Assembly (NCBI GenBank): GCA_021186555.1
Contig: JAJKFL010000042.1
Location: forward strand, 10,842,781-10,906,780
DNA length: 64,000 bases
Direction of reading: 5' to 3'
Source: Reticulitermes speratus
Lineage: Eukaryota; Arthropoda; Insecta; Blattodea; Rhinotermitidae
Under the pieces are notes generated by a model that had not been told where the DNA came from, did no database searches, and was given only the letters and a program-made list of their open reading frames with translations. This document shows, piece after piece, positions 23,231 to 32,994 of this stretch. Made by a program: the position numbers and the translations under genes. Every line of letters starts with the position of its first letter. Within the stretch, counting starts at the first letter, position 1.

Positions 23231-23871
23231 TAACAAGTGATGCAAGGTGTACAGGTGAAATTAAATCCAGAATTGCCATGGCAAAAGCAGCATTCAACAA
23301 GAAGAAAAATCTTTTCACCAGCAAACTGGAATTAAAGTTAAGGAAGAAACTAGTAAAGTGCTACATTTGGAGCATAGCTTTGTATGGTGCTGAAACGTGG
23401 ACACTTCGGAAAGTAGATCGGAAGTATCTGGAAAGTTTTGAAATGTGGTGCTGGAGAAGAATGGAGAAGATCAGTTGGACCGATCGTGTGAGAAATGAAG
23501 AAGTATTACACATAGTCAAGGAGGAGAGGAATATCCTACATACAATAAAAAGAAGAAAGGCTAACTGGATTGGTCACATCTTGCGTAGGAACTGCCTTCT
23601 GAAACACGTGATTGAAGGAAAGTTAGAAGGAAGGATAGAAATGACGGGACGACGATGGAGAAGACGTAAGCAGCTACTGGATGACCTTAAGGAAAAGAAA
23701 ATATACTGGAAATTGAAAGAGGAAGCACTAGATCGCACCCTGTGGAGAACTCGCTTTGGAAGAGGCTACGGACCTGTCGTAAGACAGACTACAGAACGAA
23801 TGAATGAATCCGAAATATTCGCAACACCAAAGCAAAACACCTGTCATCCGCCCTTCTCCAGAAATAACTGA
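23231..23871 (+). pseudogene. 5'-truncated LINE ORF2 (reverse transcriptase C-terminus), frame open
   Basis: After an in-frame TAA the frame reads LITSDARCTGEIKSRIAMAK and stays open for about 200 codons to the stop at 23869. It contains LYGAETWTLRKVDRK, FEMWCWRRMEKISWTDRVRN, RKANWIGHILRRNCLLKHV and GRRWRRRKQLLDDL. These are the region just after the catalytic core in a common insect LINE group and its basic C-terminal tail. The catalytic FADD motif is not present, so this is a 5'-truncated copy with an unbroken frame, probably recent. The sequence ACGAATGAATGAAT at 23797 is a remnant of a (GAAT)n end. The annotated Met is internal, not a true start. Confidence 0.85.
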
Positions 23872-23941
23872 ATCAGGCCCAATTCATCATAACTCATTTT
23901 CTACACATATGTTAACGTGAATTATGATTTAAATTTCAGTT

Positions 23942-24135
23942 CATACGGCGCAGAAAACATACTCCATCCCTTTTATAAAAAAAAAATCCCAATCAATTAC
24001 TGCCTTATGGGGAAACAGTCGCTATTTTTGCTGATATCCATACAAAACACATAAATACACTCTGTTGGCAGAACGTAGAATTTTATTGTCAAATCAAGCG
24101 CTGCAAAAGTAGCCACCCGGCTTACAAAGGTTCCC
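23942..24135. mobile_element. Degenerate copy of the TTAA MITE
   Basis: CATACGGCGCAGAAAACATA, GATATCCATACAAAACACAT and GGCAGAACGTAGAATTT follow the order of the 36152-36412 copy. The terminal CCCTTTAAAG is not clear. Confidence 0.6.
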
Positions 24136-24265
24136 AAAACTATGCACGTTCTTCCCCAAAATTAGAGCTACACATAAAGCATGGATAAAAGTCTTCGATT
24201 TAATTAGCGTCCTGTATCCATACTGAACATATTACATGCATAAATTTACACACCTTATATCGTGT

Positions 24266-24447
24266 AGATTCAAGTCTTCTGGTGTGATACGCCACGTAAA
24301 TTTAAAAATAGATACCGACGTTTCGGAGAAATGCGTTGCCGTCTTATGCCAGCACTGTTAAATATTGAAAACTTAGGCAGTAGGCTCCTCCGAAACGTCG
24401 GTATTTGCCAAACGATCGACGTAATATTCCAGAAGATATGAATCTTT
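24266..24447. mobile_element. Fold-back element with short inverted ends
   Basis: The left end GATTCAAGTCTTCTGG and the right end in reverse, GATTCATATCTTCTGG, match. Inside are ATACCGACGTTTCGGAG at 24311 and its inverse CTCCGAAACGTCGGTAT at 24388, so the element folds as a double-armed hairpin. Confidence 0.7.
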
Positions 24448-24499
24448 ACCAATGTCCCTGTCATAAATTCAAAATCTAGTGTTACCACGTGAAATGCTG

Positions 24500-24960
24500 T
24501 GCAAATTCCAGTTTTATAAGTTGTCTTGCAATCAATGGCAGGGAATTATAACGAACTCCATGGCTTCTTGAGAAGGCAAGGGTCGCTCACCTGGCCAAAA
24601 TGCACCCAATCAAAACAGCCTTCACTCCCTCTCACCCCCCCCCCCTCCATAAAACTCCAACCTTATTACAATACAAACTGTATCCTACTCTCAGCCAGTT
24701 CACTCCAAAATTGTCAGACCCCATTTCTTCAATACCAATTTTACCATATCCGTACCCTCTATAAATAAGTCTACCAAGGTTTCTCTTCCCTTCAAGCTTT
24801 TCAAACTAAACTGTTACATAAATTTCTCGTCTGCTCCACACGCGGACTCATTTTCCGCGGTTTTCAAATTATGAAGCCGTAAAGCCAAGCATCTATGTCG
24901 TGCTCACGCACTGCCACATAATACAAACCCTATGTCCCGCCGCTTTCAGCCTCTCGTTAG
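24500..24960. other. No gene; C-run
   Basis: A run of C at 24637-24646 lies in a CT-rich stretch. No recognised feature. Confidence 0.5.
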
Positions 24961-25165
24961 CTTATTTAACGACGCTGTCAGTGCTCAAACTACACAGCGT
25001 TGAATAATTCTATGGCAAAGAATAATGAATTGGAAAGGATGTGGAAGGAAAGATCATGGCATAATTTAAGGCATTATCATGTAATTTTCGTGGAGGGGCT
25101 GGTATCAGACATGGAAGGTCTCAGAATGGTCATTGTCCCCAGTAACTTCCGAAAACGTATCACAA
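24961..25165. repeat. Repeat starting TTATTTAACGACGCTGTCAG
   Basis: The same start and the following AATAATGAATTGGAAAGGA match 39785-39960 (TTATCTAATGACGCTGTCAG, AATAATGAATGGAAGGGAA). It appears to be a shared, non-coding dispersed repeat, probably a DNA-transposon end. Confidence 0.5.
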
Positions 25166-25201
25166 TTATTAACGTTTTCGTGCCTGCTGTTCTCTATTCT
25201 A

Positions 25202-25448
25202 TCACTATCCGGTGACGCAGTTGGTTGAGGCACTGCGCTACAAGCCGGCAGGTCACGGGTTCGATTCCCGCCGTTGGTGTCATTGGAATTTTTCATTGAC
25301 ATAATACTTCAGCCTCTAACAGAAATGAGTACTGCGAATATTTTCTGGGGAGTGGGGGCAAATACCGTTGCCGATTGGCTTGAAATCCTGTAGCCTCAAC
25401 CTCCTAAAGGCCTATCCAGGCCTGTAATGGGTTTGCTTTACCTTTATC
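25202..25448 (+). mobile_element. SINE-A copy
   Basis: The head GGTGACGCAGTTGGTTGAGG and B-box GGGTTCGATTCCC are well kept. An internal deletion removes part of the body (ATAATACTTCAGCCTCTAAC), and it ends TGGGTTTGCTTTACCTTTA. Confidence 0.88.
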
Positions 25449-25449
25449 A

Positions 25450-25915
25450 CTATCTCTTAAAGATCGCGACTTATAACGCACCGAGACATCTGTAATCTTG
25501 TCTATCCCTCGTTATACAGTATGTTTCTTGTTGTCACTGGATGTACCGGTGGATACAGGCTTTCTATGTGATAAAGCTGCCATGCTCGCTGCCGCGCATA
25601 AATAAATAACCTTTATTTCCGAGTATTACTCTAAGCACAATGCTCTCAAACATCGCAGTTTCTGTAATTTCCTTAGGACCAGAGATCAGGTTTCACATCT
25701 CAGAATACGCAAGCAGATTTTGATTCTGTATACACATTATAAAGCCTGAAATCTCCGGAAAAAAAATTACTCTATTTTTTGCAATTCTTCAAATTTCATC
25801 AATACTCGTCAACTTCGGTTTAAACGGGGCACTATTAACATCTCCCAAAATTGCGCCACTGCTACGTCCCCGATAAAATAATTAAAATACATCGCACGCT
25901 TCGGAATGCATATGA
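25450..25915. other. No recognised feature
   Basis: No open frame or repeat of note. Confidence 0.5.
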
Positions 25916-25917
25916 AC

Positions 25918-26380
25918 TGCATGAACACAAATAAAAAACTGCATGAACACAAATAAAAAACTGCATGAACACAAATAAAAAACTGCATGAACACAAATAA
26001 AAAACTGCATGAACACAAATAAAAAACTGCATGAACACAAATAAAAAACTGCATGAACACAAATAAAAAACTGCATGAAACACAAATAAAAAACTGCATG
26101 AACACAAATAAAAAACTGCATGAACACAAATAAAAAACTGCATGAACACAAATAAAAAACTGCATGAACACAAATAAAAAACTGCATGAACACAAATAAA
26201 AAAACTGCATGAACACAAATAAAAAAACTGCATGAACACAAATAAAAAACTGCATGAACACAAATAAAAAACTGCATGAACACAAATAAAAAACTGCATG
26301 AACACAAATAAAAAACTGCATGAACACAAATAAAAAACTGCATGAACACAAATAAAAAACTGCATGAACACAAATAAAAC
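25918..26380. repeat. Near-perfect 22-bp tandem array, 21 copies
   Basis: The unit is TGCATGAACACAAATAAAAA plus AC. Most units are identical and a few gain one A. As 22 is not a multiple of three, every minus-strand frame cycles through the same 22-residue peptide without a stop, giving three long but meaningless open frames. Confidence 0.98.
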
Positions 26381-26494
26381 CAAGAGTTAAAAAGAAAAGA
26401 ATTCATAGATATCGCGGATTAATTTTGAACGCAAAACAAATTAAAGTTAACTTCATGAGCCTCTCGTTAAAGCGAGGCACAGCTAGGTCTTTTG

Positions 26495-26970
26495 CTAAGT
26501 CACTGAATGAAGAACATAGGCTGACGACGCTCAAGAACAGGTGCTACGAAAATTGTCTGGGCCTAAGACGGAGGAAGTAACAGGAGACTGAAGAAAACTG
26601 CGCAATGAGCAGCTTCATGATTTGTGCTCCTCACCAAATATTAATCGGGTGATCAAATTAAGGAAACTGAGATGCGCGAAGCAGGCGGCATGTGTGGGGG
26701 AAAAGCAAAATGCACACCGGTTTTGCTGGGAAAATTATACGGAGACCAATTTAAAGGCCTAGACATAGATAGGAGGGTAACATTAAAACGGATCTTGAAG
26801 AAATAGGGTGGGAGGGCGTACAGAGGGTTAATATGGCTCAGGATAAGAATAGATATACCGGGCTGTTGAGTAAATGGTTAAGAACTTTCAAATTCTATAC
26901 AATGCAGGTAATTGCTTGACTAACTGAGATATTATTAGCTTCTAAAAAATCAAACTGCTCCATTGAGTTA
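26495..26970 (+). pseudogene. Degenerate LINE ORF2 3' end with its tail
   Basis: Fragments such as KLRKLRCAKQAACVGEKQN-like coding, GNIKTDLEEIGWEGVQRVNM and MAQDKNRYTGLLSKWL correspond to the family tail (...DNIKMDLREIGWDG...[13 protein letters not shown]...). It ends with the shared CTGCTCCATTGAGTTATTTA. Several stops break the frame. Confidence 0.7.
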
Positions 26971-27443
26971 TTTAGGCATTGCTGTATGTAAAAGGTAAAA
27001 AAAAAAGTACTTGGTTTTTGTGTCAAACATATATATATTAATAACTGCGAACTTCAACAATAATTTACTATGTAATATAGAAATCGGAAAAAGAAACCCA
27101 TCAGTAACGGTGAAGGGTCTAAATTTAATTTCACTCAATTTAATATAGCGCCACATTCATAACAATACCTGCACGCTCTAGCATTGATCAACAGAAAAAA
27201 AAATCCCCTCATGCTGAATTATTCTTGCCTTCTGAACCGTAAAATTGGAAAAGAAAAATCCGATAAACTAAACATTTCTCCAAGGTCATGTATTTTCCTT
27301 TTAACAGTATTAGGCTCAGCGAGAGTGCCACCGACCAAAGAAAGCGCCGGTAGCAAATACAAGTCTTTCAACACTGGTATTCAATTAATAATTTCAACAT
27401 GTAGTGTCAATTTCACGTACCTTTAACACAGTTTCACACATCA
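26971..27443. other. Upstream flank of the secreted-protein gene
   Basis: No repeat is recognised between the LINE tail and the TATA box, so this 470-bp stretch is the best candidate for the gene's proximal regulatory region. No specific binding site is claimed. Confidence 0.4.
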
Positions 27444-27481
27444 TATATAAGAGTCCTGCGTTTGCATTGCGATGTCAGTTG
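27444..27481 (+). promoter_or_regulatory. TATA box and initiator of the secreted-protein gene
   Basis: TATATAA lies at 27444-27450, and TCAGTT, matching the arthropod initiator TCAGT, lies at 27475-27480. If transcription starts at the A of the initiator (27477), the TATA box begins 33 bases upstream, which is the expected spacing. This pairing fits a strongly expressed, regulated gene such as a cuticular gene. Confidence 0.75.
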
Positions 27482-27514
27482 ACTACAGACATTCTAACCT
27501 GACAAACCTCTATC

Positions 27515-27532
27515 ATGGCCACCAAGACTCAG
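27515..27532 (+). CDS. Coding exon 1 of the secreted Gly/Tyr/His-rich protein gene
   Basis: It encodes MATKTQ, the positively charged N-terminal end of the signal peptide. The exon ends CAG followed by GTAAAGTG, a good donor, and the intron is in phase 0. The 5' UTR from the predicted start site at 27477 is about 38 nt with no upstream ATG in it. Confidence 0.82.
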
Positions 27533-30500
27533 GTAAAGTGACCAATACATATACCACATAACCTACAGCTAAAAATTCTGGTAAAAGTTTAAAGATTAAC
27601 TATCCGTATGCACGCCATTAAGATGTGTAGAGAGAGGGGAGGTGCAGCTCCTGTCATTCTTAAACTTCTCATTAAATAGAAGGAAGCGGTCAGCTTTACG
27701 CCCGGATGGAAAGTCATCCGTGATCATTGAACGGGTGGCTGGTTGGAAACAATTCTGGAAATATGCTTATTTATTTATTATTTATTAACTTATAATACAT
27801 CTAACGACGCTTGCCGTATGTCATAGTAATTATATAGCTCTATATCACTGAACTGTAGAAAGACTAATGATTAGTGAAAGGGGCAAAATGCGTAAAAATG
27901 TTGTAGCATAATTTTAAAAAAGACAGGCAATGTACGTATAAACGTAACTTTGAGGCACGGTCGTGTAACAATTGTTACCGTGCAAAAGCAGTAAGTATTA
28001 CATATTCTGAGTGTCTGTCTGTATCCTTATTTATCCAGCATGTAATGCGCATGCGCTGTATTATATTGTCGTCTGTGGCCTGTCCGGCTGTACCGTATTT
28101 TTGCACATTATCTCATAAAGGGCACATAAAATGAGTGTTTTTTCTCTACAAATTTCGTCTGAAAGATTTCTCATTCTAAGGAGAATTCAGTGAGGTATTA
28201 TCATAAATGTACATAGGTCTTCATGTAAAGTACCCCATTATTTTTGTCAGATGTTAATCAAACTTAAACTTTCTCGACAGATTTTCGAAAAATAATGAAT
28301 ATAAAATTTCATGAAAATCCGTCCAGTGGGAGCAGAGTTTTTCCATGCGGGCGGACGGAGATACAGACATGACGAAGCTGGTAGTGGCTATTCGCACTTT
28401 TGTGAAAGCACCTGATACACGGAGAGTACGATAACTGTTCGTATGTATCGACTGTAATTACACGACGCATGAAATTACGTTCGGCCCAGTGACTGTGAAA
28501 CTAACCGCGTAGGTGAAGTCTGGAATTTCCTTGAGTTGACGAAGCAGCAGCAGCAGTTATTAACGAGATGTCACCTCTTTCTGTAGTGCGTCGAAAGTTT
28601 CTGATTACCTCTTTCAGGTAAGGATGCACAAATTTCTCAAAAATCTGGAGGCCACCTCAACTTATCGGCACCAGAAGGATGACATGAAGCAAGTTCCATA
28701 TCGCGGACCGTACAAAATTTAGTCGCCCTGGTTAGGCAGACGCGACTCAATGTTACGTTATATGTACATTGCCTATCTTTTCTTAAGTGGGAAAAAGTTG
28801 GTAATCAGAGGGTTGCTATCAGTTTGCGTGATATTTATTCAGAAAAATTCGCTATAATAAATCGAATGTTACGGCCTGAAAGACAAGTTAGCGACAGCTA
28901 ACAAACGGAATGGTAAGGTAAAGCCAGCCGATCCTAGTGGCCGTGCGGTCTAAGGCGTGGGTCTGCGGCCGCTGGGTTCGAATCCCACCTAGGGCATGGA
29001 TGTCTGTGTCTTGTGAGTGTTGTGTGTTGTCAGGTAGAGGTCTTTGCGACGGGCTGGTCACTCGTCCAGAGGAGTCCTACCGAGTGTGGTGTGTCTAAAA
29101 AGTGTGATCGTGAAGCCTCGAAAAATGAGGCGGCCTAGGCCCCCAAGGGGCTGTCGAGCCATTGAAAAAAAAGGTAAAACCAACACTCAGTGATGCATGT
29201 CTGACAGCATAACTAATGAAATTATCTTTCCCACTTTAAGGTTGCTGTCGTAACGATATTGGCCTCTCTCTGTTTGATCAAGATTGCAGCAGCCCAGGGA
29301 TACTCCGGCGTTCATCTCAGTAAGTGTCAAGTCTTTTGTTTATTTAATAACTACTTCTCAAATACACCAGTTATGTAGGAGTATCGCCGTTCACGATTAA
29401 TTGGGAAGTATCTGGAAGAATGGTGTGAAAGTAGCAGTTAAATTCGGCGTATTGTCAAAATTTCGAAGCTTCGGAACATGACAGCCGCCTATCTACCTAG
29501 TACCAATAACTGAACGCGAGATTTTCCCAATACGGAACAGATACATCAACCACTAAGCCCCAACTTTCGGTATTTTAAGTCCAAATTATTGTAGACCTAG
29601 AGAAAGTGTTGAATGCCAAGTTTAACATGACAGTATACGTATGACGTAATATTAAGGCGCGTTCGCGTAACCATTTTAGCCGTGGAAAAGCAATAAGCAT
29701 TAAATATTATAGCGCTTGCCTGTATGCTTGCCTTAGTTATCAGGTATACAATGCACATGCGCCATATTCTCATCTGTTGCCCGTCTATCTCTACCATATT
29801 CTTATACATTATCTGATACACAGTCTGATTTTCGGAAAAAATTTGATGAACATAAAATGTGTGTTTTGGTTTTCTCTACAACTTTTGTCCGAAACATTTC
29901 TCATTCTGAGAAGAATTCAGCTAGAGATTATCACAAATGTACATAGGTCTTCATGTAAAGTACGCATTATTATTGTCAGATTGTAATGAAACTTGAATTT
30001 TCTCGACAGCTTTTCGAAAAATCCTCAAATTTCGTGAAAATCCGTCCAGTGGGAGCCAAGTTTTTCCATGCGGACAGCGAACGGACAGACGTGACGAAGT
30101 TAATTCTGCGAACGCGGCGAATAATTAGCAAAAGAAATCCTGTCATAGGCCGGTCAGTGCAATATAGAACATAACCACGTGTACCGTTAAAGGTCCGACT
30201 ACTTTCTACCTTCCTCCTCGCCTTTAAACAACATAATCGAGAATAAATTGTTTTCGAAATACACAAATCAACGTCCTACCTAAACATTTATTCAGTTGGT
30301 TTGTAACGTAATAACCATCGTGTCTTAGAGCAGGGGTGCACAAATATCGGGCGACTAAATTTTATACTGTAGCGCCTAATAGCTATAAGAGAGTCCGCAA
30401 TATGGAACTTGCTTCATGTCACCCTTATGGCACCTACAATGTTGAGGTGGCTCCCAGATTTTTGAGAAATTTACGAATTCCTACCTTAAAGAGCTAATCA

Positions 30501-32565
30501 GAAACCTTCGACGCACTACAGAAAGAGGTGACATCTCGTTAATAACTGCTGCTGCTGTTTCGTCAATTCAAGGAAATTCCAGACTTCCCCTACGCGGTTA
30601 GTTTCACAGTCACTGGGCCGAACGTAATTTCACGCGTCCAGTAATTACAGTCGATACATACGAACAGTTATCGTACTCTCCGTGTATCAGGTGCTTTCAC
30701 AAAAGCGCAAAAAGCCACTACTAGCTTCGTCATGTCTGTCTCTCCGTCCGTCCGCCCGCATGGAAAAAGTCGGCTCCCACTGGACGGATTTTCATGAAAT
30801 TTTATATTTCATTATTTTTCGAAAATCTGGCAGAAAATTCAAGTTTCATTAAAATCTTACAAAAATAACGGGTACTTTGCAAGAAGATCTATGTACATTT
30901 ACGAAATTATCTCGCTGAACTCTTCTTGCAATGAGAAATATTTCAGACGCAATTTGTAGAGAAAATCAAAACACAAATTTTATGTTCAATAACGTTTTTA
31001 CGAAAATCTTGCCGTTTATGAGATTTTTTCATGGCTCGACAGCCCCTAGTAGGCCAGGGCCTCTTCATTGTCGAGGTTTCACTATCACAAGCAGACACAC
31101 CACAATCGGCAGGACTCCTCTGGACGAGTGATCAGCCTGACGCAGAGACCTCTACCTGACAACACACAACACTCACAACAGACAAATATTTCTGCCCCCG
31201 ACGGAAATCGAACCCGCCATCCCAACAAGCGAACGGCCGCAGACACACGCCTTAGACCGCGCCGGTACCGGATCGGCCCGTTTATGAGGTAATGTGGTAA
31301 AATATGGTACAGCCAGACAGGCCACAGATGACAATATAATACTGCACATGCGCATTTCATGCTGCATAACTAAGACTACAGACACACACTTAGAATATGT
31401 AATACTTATTGCTTAGTGCTTTTTCACAGCAACAATGGTTACGCGAACGCTCCTCTGTATTACGTTATACGAATATCGCCTGTCTTGTTTCCAGTTAATG
31501 CACACTAGGTACTAAATGTACAACCTACCTTGCCATTGAAAGTGTTTATTCACGTTCCTCGTGTGATCCTTCAGTGATACGATTACTGCCCTCGCTGGAA
31601 ACGACAGTCTAAGGAGGCGGTGTTTAACGAAGTGTGTTTGCCCCTTCTACATAATATTGCAAAGTCGTTAATATTTACAAGTAGGACCAAAAGATGGCAA
31701 TAACAAAGAGCGATGGATTCTAGCCTGTTCTTCAGTCGGAACCCCTGTGTCGACCTTCGCCGAATTCTGTTCCCAGATAGCAATACTTATCAAGTAGCAA
31801 TTCCGTAAATTTTCATTTTTACAGAATGCATATTTAATGAAATTGTTATTTCAAAGTACCTTTCAGGACACAAAAAATGAATTAATGGAAATTTTGTCAA
31901 CAGAAACCGTAGCTAGAACTGGGAAAAGGCAAATTTTCCCGTTGAATGTTGAACGTCTGTTTTAATAGTACAACCGAGATCCGAAATATTCTAACTATAA
32001 TGGTAAAGCTATCCCATTCCAGGCCTGGACAGGCCGTTAGGCTCCAGGAGGTTGAGGCTTCCAGATTTCTAGTCAATCAGCACATGAAAGTGAAAAGGTT
32101 GACAGCCGTACGCACAGGCCGCCTTTACCCCCAGGAAATATTCCTGGTACTCATTTCTGTTAGAGGCTGGGTCGACCCCAGGGCCATAGTGGGGATGGAA
32201 GAATTAAGCCAATGAAAAATCCCAGTCACCCCATAGGAAATCGAACCCGTGACCTTCCATCTTGTAGCGCAGTGCCTCAACCAAAAGCGCCACCGTATAT
32301 CCCATATTCTAAATATAGTTGCCAGTATACAGTAACTGAATATGAGACGAAATTTCTGTCATGTGGAATTATGATTCATGTTGGTCTTTGTAAAATAATC
32401 TAAATGTTTTCTTATAACTCAGGTAATGGTCTCGGCTTTAAGTACAACTACGGAATCCAACACGCCTACCACGGTCACCACCACGGTTCCAGCTACCCTT
32501 ATGCCTATGGGGGTTATGGCAGCCCAGGATATCACATTGGAAGCGGATACTATGATCACGTGTAA
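27515..32565 (+). CDS. Three-exon gene for a small secreted Gly/Tyr/His-rich protein
   Basis: Joined exons 27515-27532, 29241-29319 and 32423-32565 give 240 nt, or 79 residues plus TAA. Residues 1-24 form a signal peptide: Lys4, a hydrophobic core VAVVTILASLCL, then IKIAAAQ with likely cleavage after Ala24. The mature part of about 55 residues has 13 Gly, 11 Tyr and 8 His, with stretches such as HGHHHGSSYPYAYGGYG and the C-terminus GSGYYDHV. It has no Cys after the signal peptide. The start has A at -3 and G at +4. Donors are CAG|GTAAAG and CTCA|GTAAGTG; acceptors end in TTTAAG and ACTCAG; intron phases are 0 and 1. A first intron inside the signal peptide is usual in insect cuticular protein genes. 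The composition fits a low-complexity cuticular or other extracellular structural protein; a glycine-rich antimicrobial peptide is possible. No conserved family domain was recognised, so the function is inference, but the gene structure is well supported. Confidence 0.85.
27920..28779 (+). mobile_element. Non-autonomous DNA element with inverted ends, full-length copy in intron 1
   Basis: The left end GACAGGCAATGTACGTATA and the right end read in reverse, GATAGGCAATGTACATATA, match over about 35 bases, as expected of terminal inverted repeats. The body has no transposase frame. It includes a GGACGG...CAGACATGACGAAG stretch shared by all copies and a short (CAG)n at about 28543. The flanking target duplication is unclear. 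Other copies are at 4258, 29627, 30345 and 44813. Confidence 0.7.
28927..29172 (+). mobile_element. SINE-B copy in intron 1
   Basis: A tRNA-like head (AGTGGCCGTGCGGTCTAAGG; B-box GGGTTCGAATCCC) with a shortened middle, then the family body and GGGCTGTCGAGCCATTG plus a short A-run. The target duplication is GGTAAAGCCA (28917-28926) and GGTAAAACCA (29173-29182), with one mismatch. Confidence 0.85.
29241..29319 (+). CDS. Coding exon 2 (signal peptide core) of the same gene
   Basis: It follows a pyrimidine-rich acceptor (tctttcccactttaag) and ends in CTCA before GTAAGTGT, a near-perfect donor. It encodes residues 7-32 plus one base of codon 33, including the hydrophobic core and the AAAQ cleavage region. 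At 79 nt it is not a multiple of three, so skipping it would shift the frame and remove the secretion signal. Confidence 0.85.
29627..30118 (+). mobile_element. Partial copy of the intron-1 element, forward, in intron 2
   Basis: It matches the left two-thirds of the 27920-28779 element: a degraded GACAGTATACGTATGACGTAA end, GCGTTCGCGTAACCAT, and the CCAGTGGGAGCCAAG and GACAGACGTGACGAAG blocks. The right half is missing. Confidence 0.65.
30345..31487 (-). mobile_element. Reverse copy of the intron-1 element in intron 2, split by a SINE
   Basis: Read on the minus strand it starts with the GAATATCGCC/TGTC end at 31471-31487 and continues through both body halves to 30345, where its right end is lost. 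The region 30345-30710 is complementary to 28411-28731 of the intron-1 copy over about 320 bases with scattered differences. A SINE-B copy interrupts it at 31023-31277. Confidence 0.7.
31023..31277 (-). mobile_element. SINE-B copy inside an intronic DNA element
   Basis: The minus strand has the tRNA-like head (GCGGTCTAAGGCGTG A-box side, GGGTTCGATTTCCG B-box side) and the family body ending GGGGCTGTCGAGCCATG. It is flanked by the 11-base target duplication CCGTTTATGAG at 31012-31022 and 31278-31288, so it inserted into the older element. Confidence 0.85.
32000..32302 (-). mobile_element. SINE-A copy near the end of intron 2
   Basis: On the minus strand it starts with a tRNA-like head (GCGCTTTTGGTTGAGGCACT, then B-box GGGTTCGATTTCC) and runs to the family 3' end at 32000 (CCATTATAGTT side, GGTAAAG motif). 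It has diverged, with several base changes in the promoter boxes. Confidence 0.75.
32423..32565 (+). CDS. Coding exon 3 (mature Gly/Tyr/His-rich region) of the same gene
   Basis: The acceptor is ttttcttataactcag. The exon completes Ser33 and encodes 46 further residues with repeated Tyr-Gly, Gly-Tyr and His-rich stretches, ending GYYDHV then TAA at 32563-32565. Codons are mostly C/T-ending and evenly spread, unlike the repeats around it. A SINE-A copy ends only about 120 bases upstream. Confidence 0.85.
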
Positions 32566-32630
32566 CTTTATCACCTGTCACTTGTTAGCCTGATCTTTGT
32601 TTCTTGAGCGTGACTATACAGATGATTGAA

Positions 32631-32636
32631 AATAAA
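32631..32636 (+). terminator. Polyadenylation signal of the secreted-protein gene
   Basis: AATAAA lies 66 bases after the stop codon. It is the first such hexamer downstream, and T-rich sequence follows at 32658-32670. The predicted cleavage site is about 32650-32660, giving an mRNA of roughly 370 nt. Confidence 0.7.
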
Positions 32637-32659
32637 TGTACGGTATGCAGTAACATGTA

Positions 32660-32975
32660 ATTTATTTTCTCCGTAACACGGCTGCATCAACTGCAGAAGT
32701 CATTGAACTTCCAACGAAAGAAGTGATATTATGATTTCTAGGCCGTGTTTCATTATTTGACTGTTTAAAGGTGTTTAGAAAGTAATGCCGACATGAACAT
32801 GTCCACTGAGGCGGAAAGTTAGATATTACATAATTAACTCCTTGGGGCAGATTTTTTTGACGCAGTTATAGATAACTCGTCACGAGACAAGGTGTACTTT
32901 ATGGAACATTAAGTTTCATTACTGCATTAAAAGGGCCTGGTACTGAACCTTTTCTTGAAGCCAGTTAATTCAGCC
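32660..32975. other. 3' flank of the gene, no feature seen
   Basis: No coding or repeat signature between the polyadenylation site and the fold-back element. Confidence 0.4.
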
Positions 32976-32994
32976 CACACTTCATATTGCTATC

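Larger units (their letters stand above)
27533..29240 (+). other. Intron 1 (1708 bp) of the secreted-protein gene
   Basis: A GT-AG intron in phase 0. It holds a full-length inverted-terminal-repeat element (27920-28779) and a SINE-B copy (28927-29172), so more than half of it is transposon-derived. The stretch 27533-27919 has no recognised feature. Confidence 0.8.
29320..32422 (+). other. Intron 2 (3103 bp) of the secreted-protein gene
   Basis: A GT-AG intron in phase 1. It holds a forward piece (29627-30118) and a longer reverse copy (30345-31487) of the same element as in intron 1, a SINE-B copy inside the reverse copy, and a SINE-A copy near the 3' end. The stretch 31490-31995 has nothing recognisable. 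Confidence 0.8.

Noticed and set aside
25809..26406. Three overlapping minus-strand frames of 173-180 codons with hydrophobic Phe/Cys-rich repeats
   Set aside because: All three frames read the same cyclic peptide from the 22-bp array. They look like membrane segments only because of the repeat's composition.
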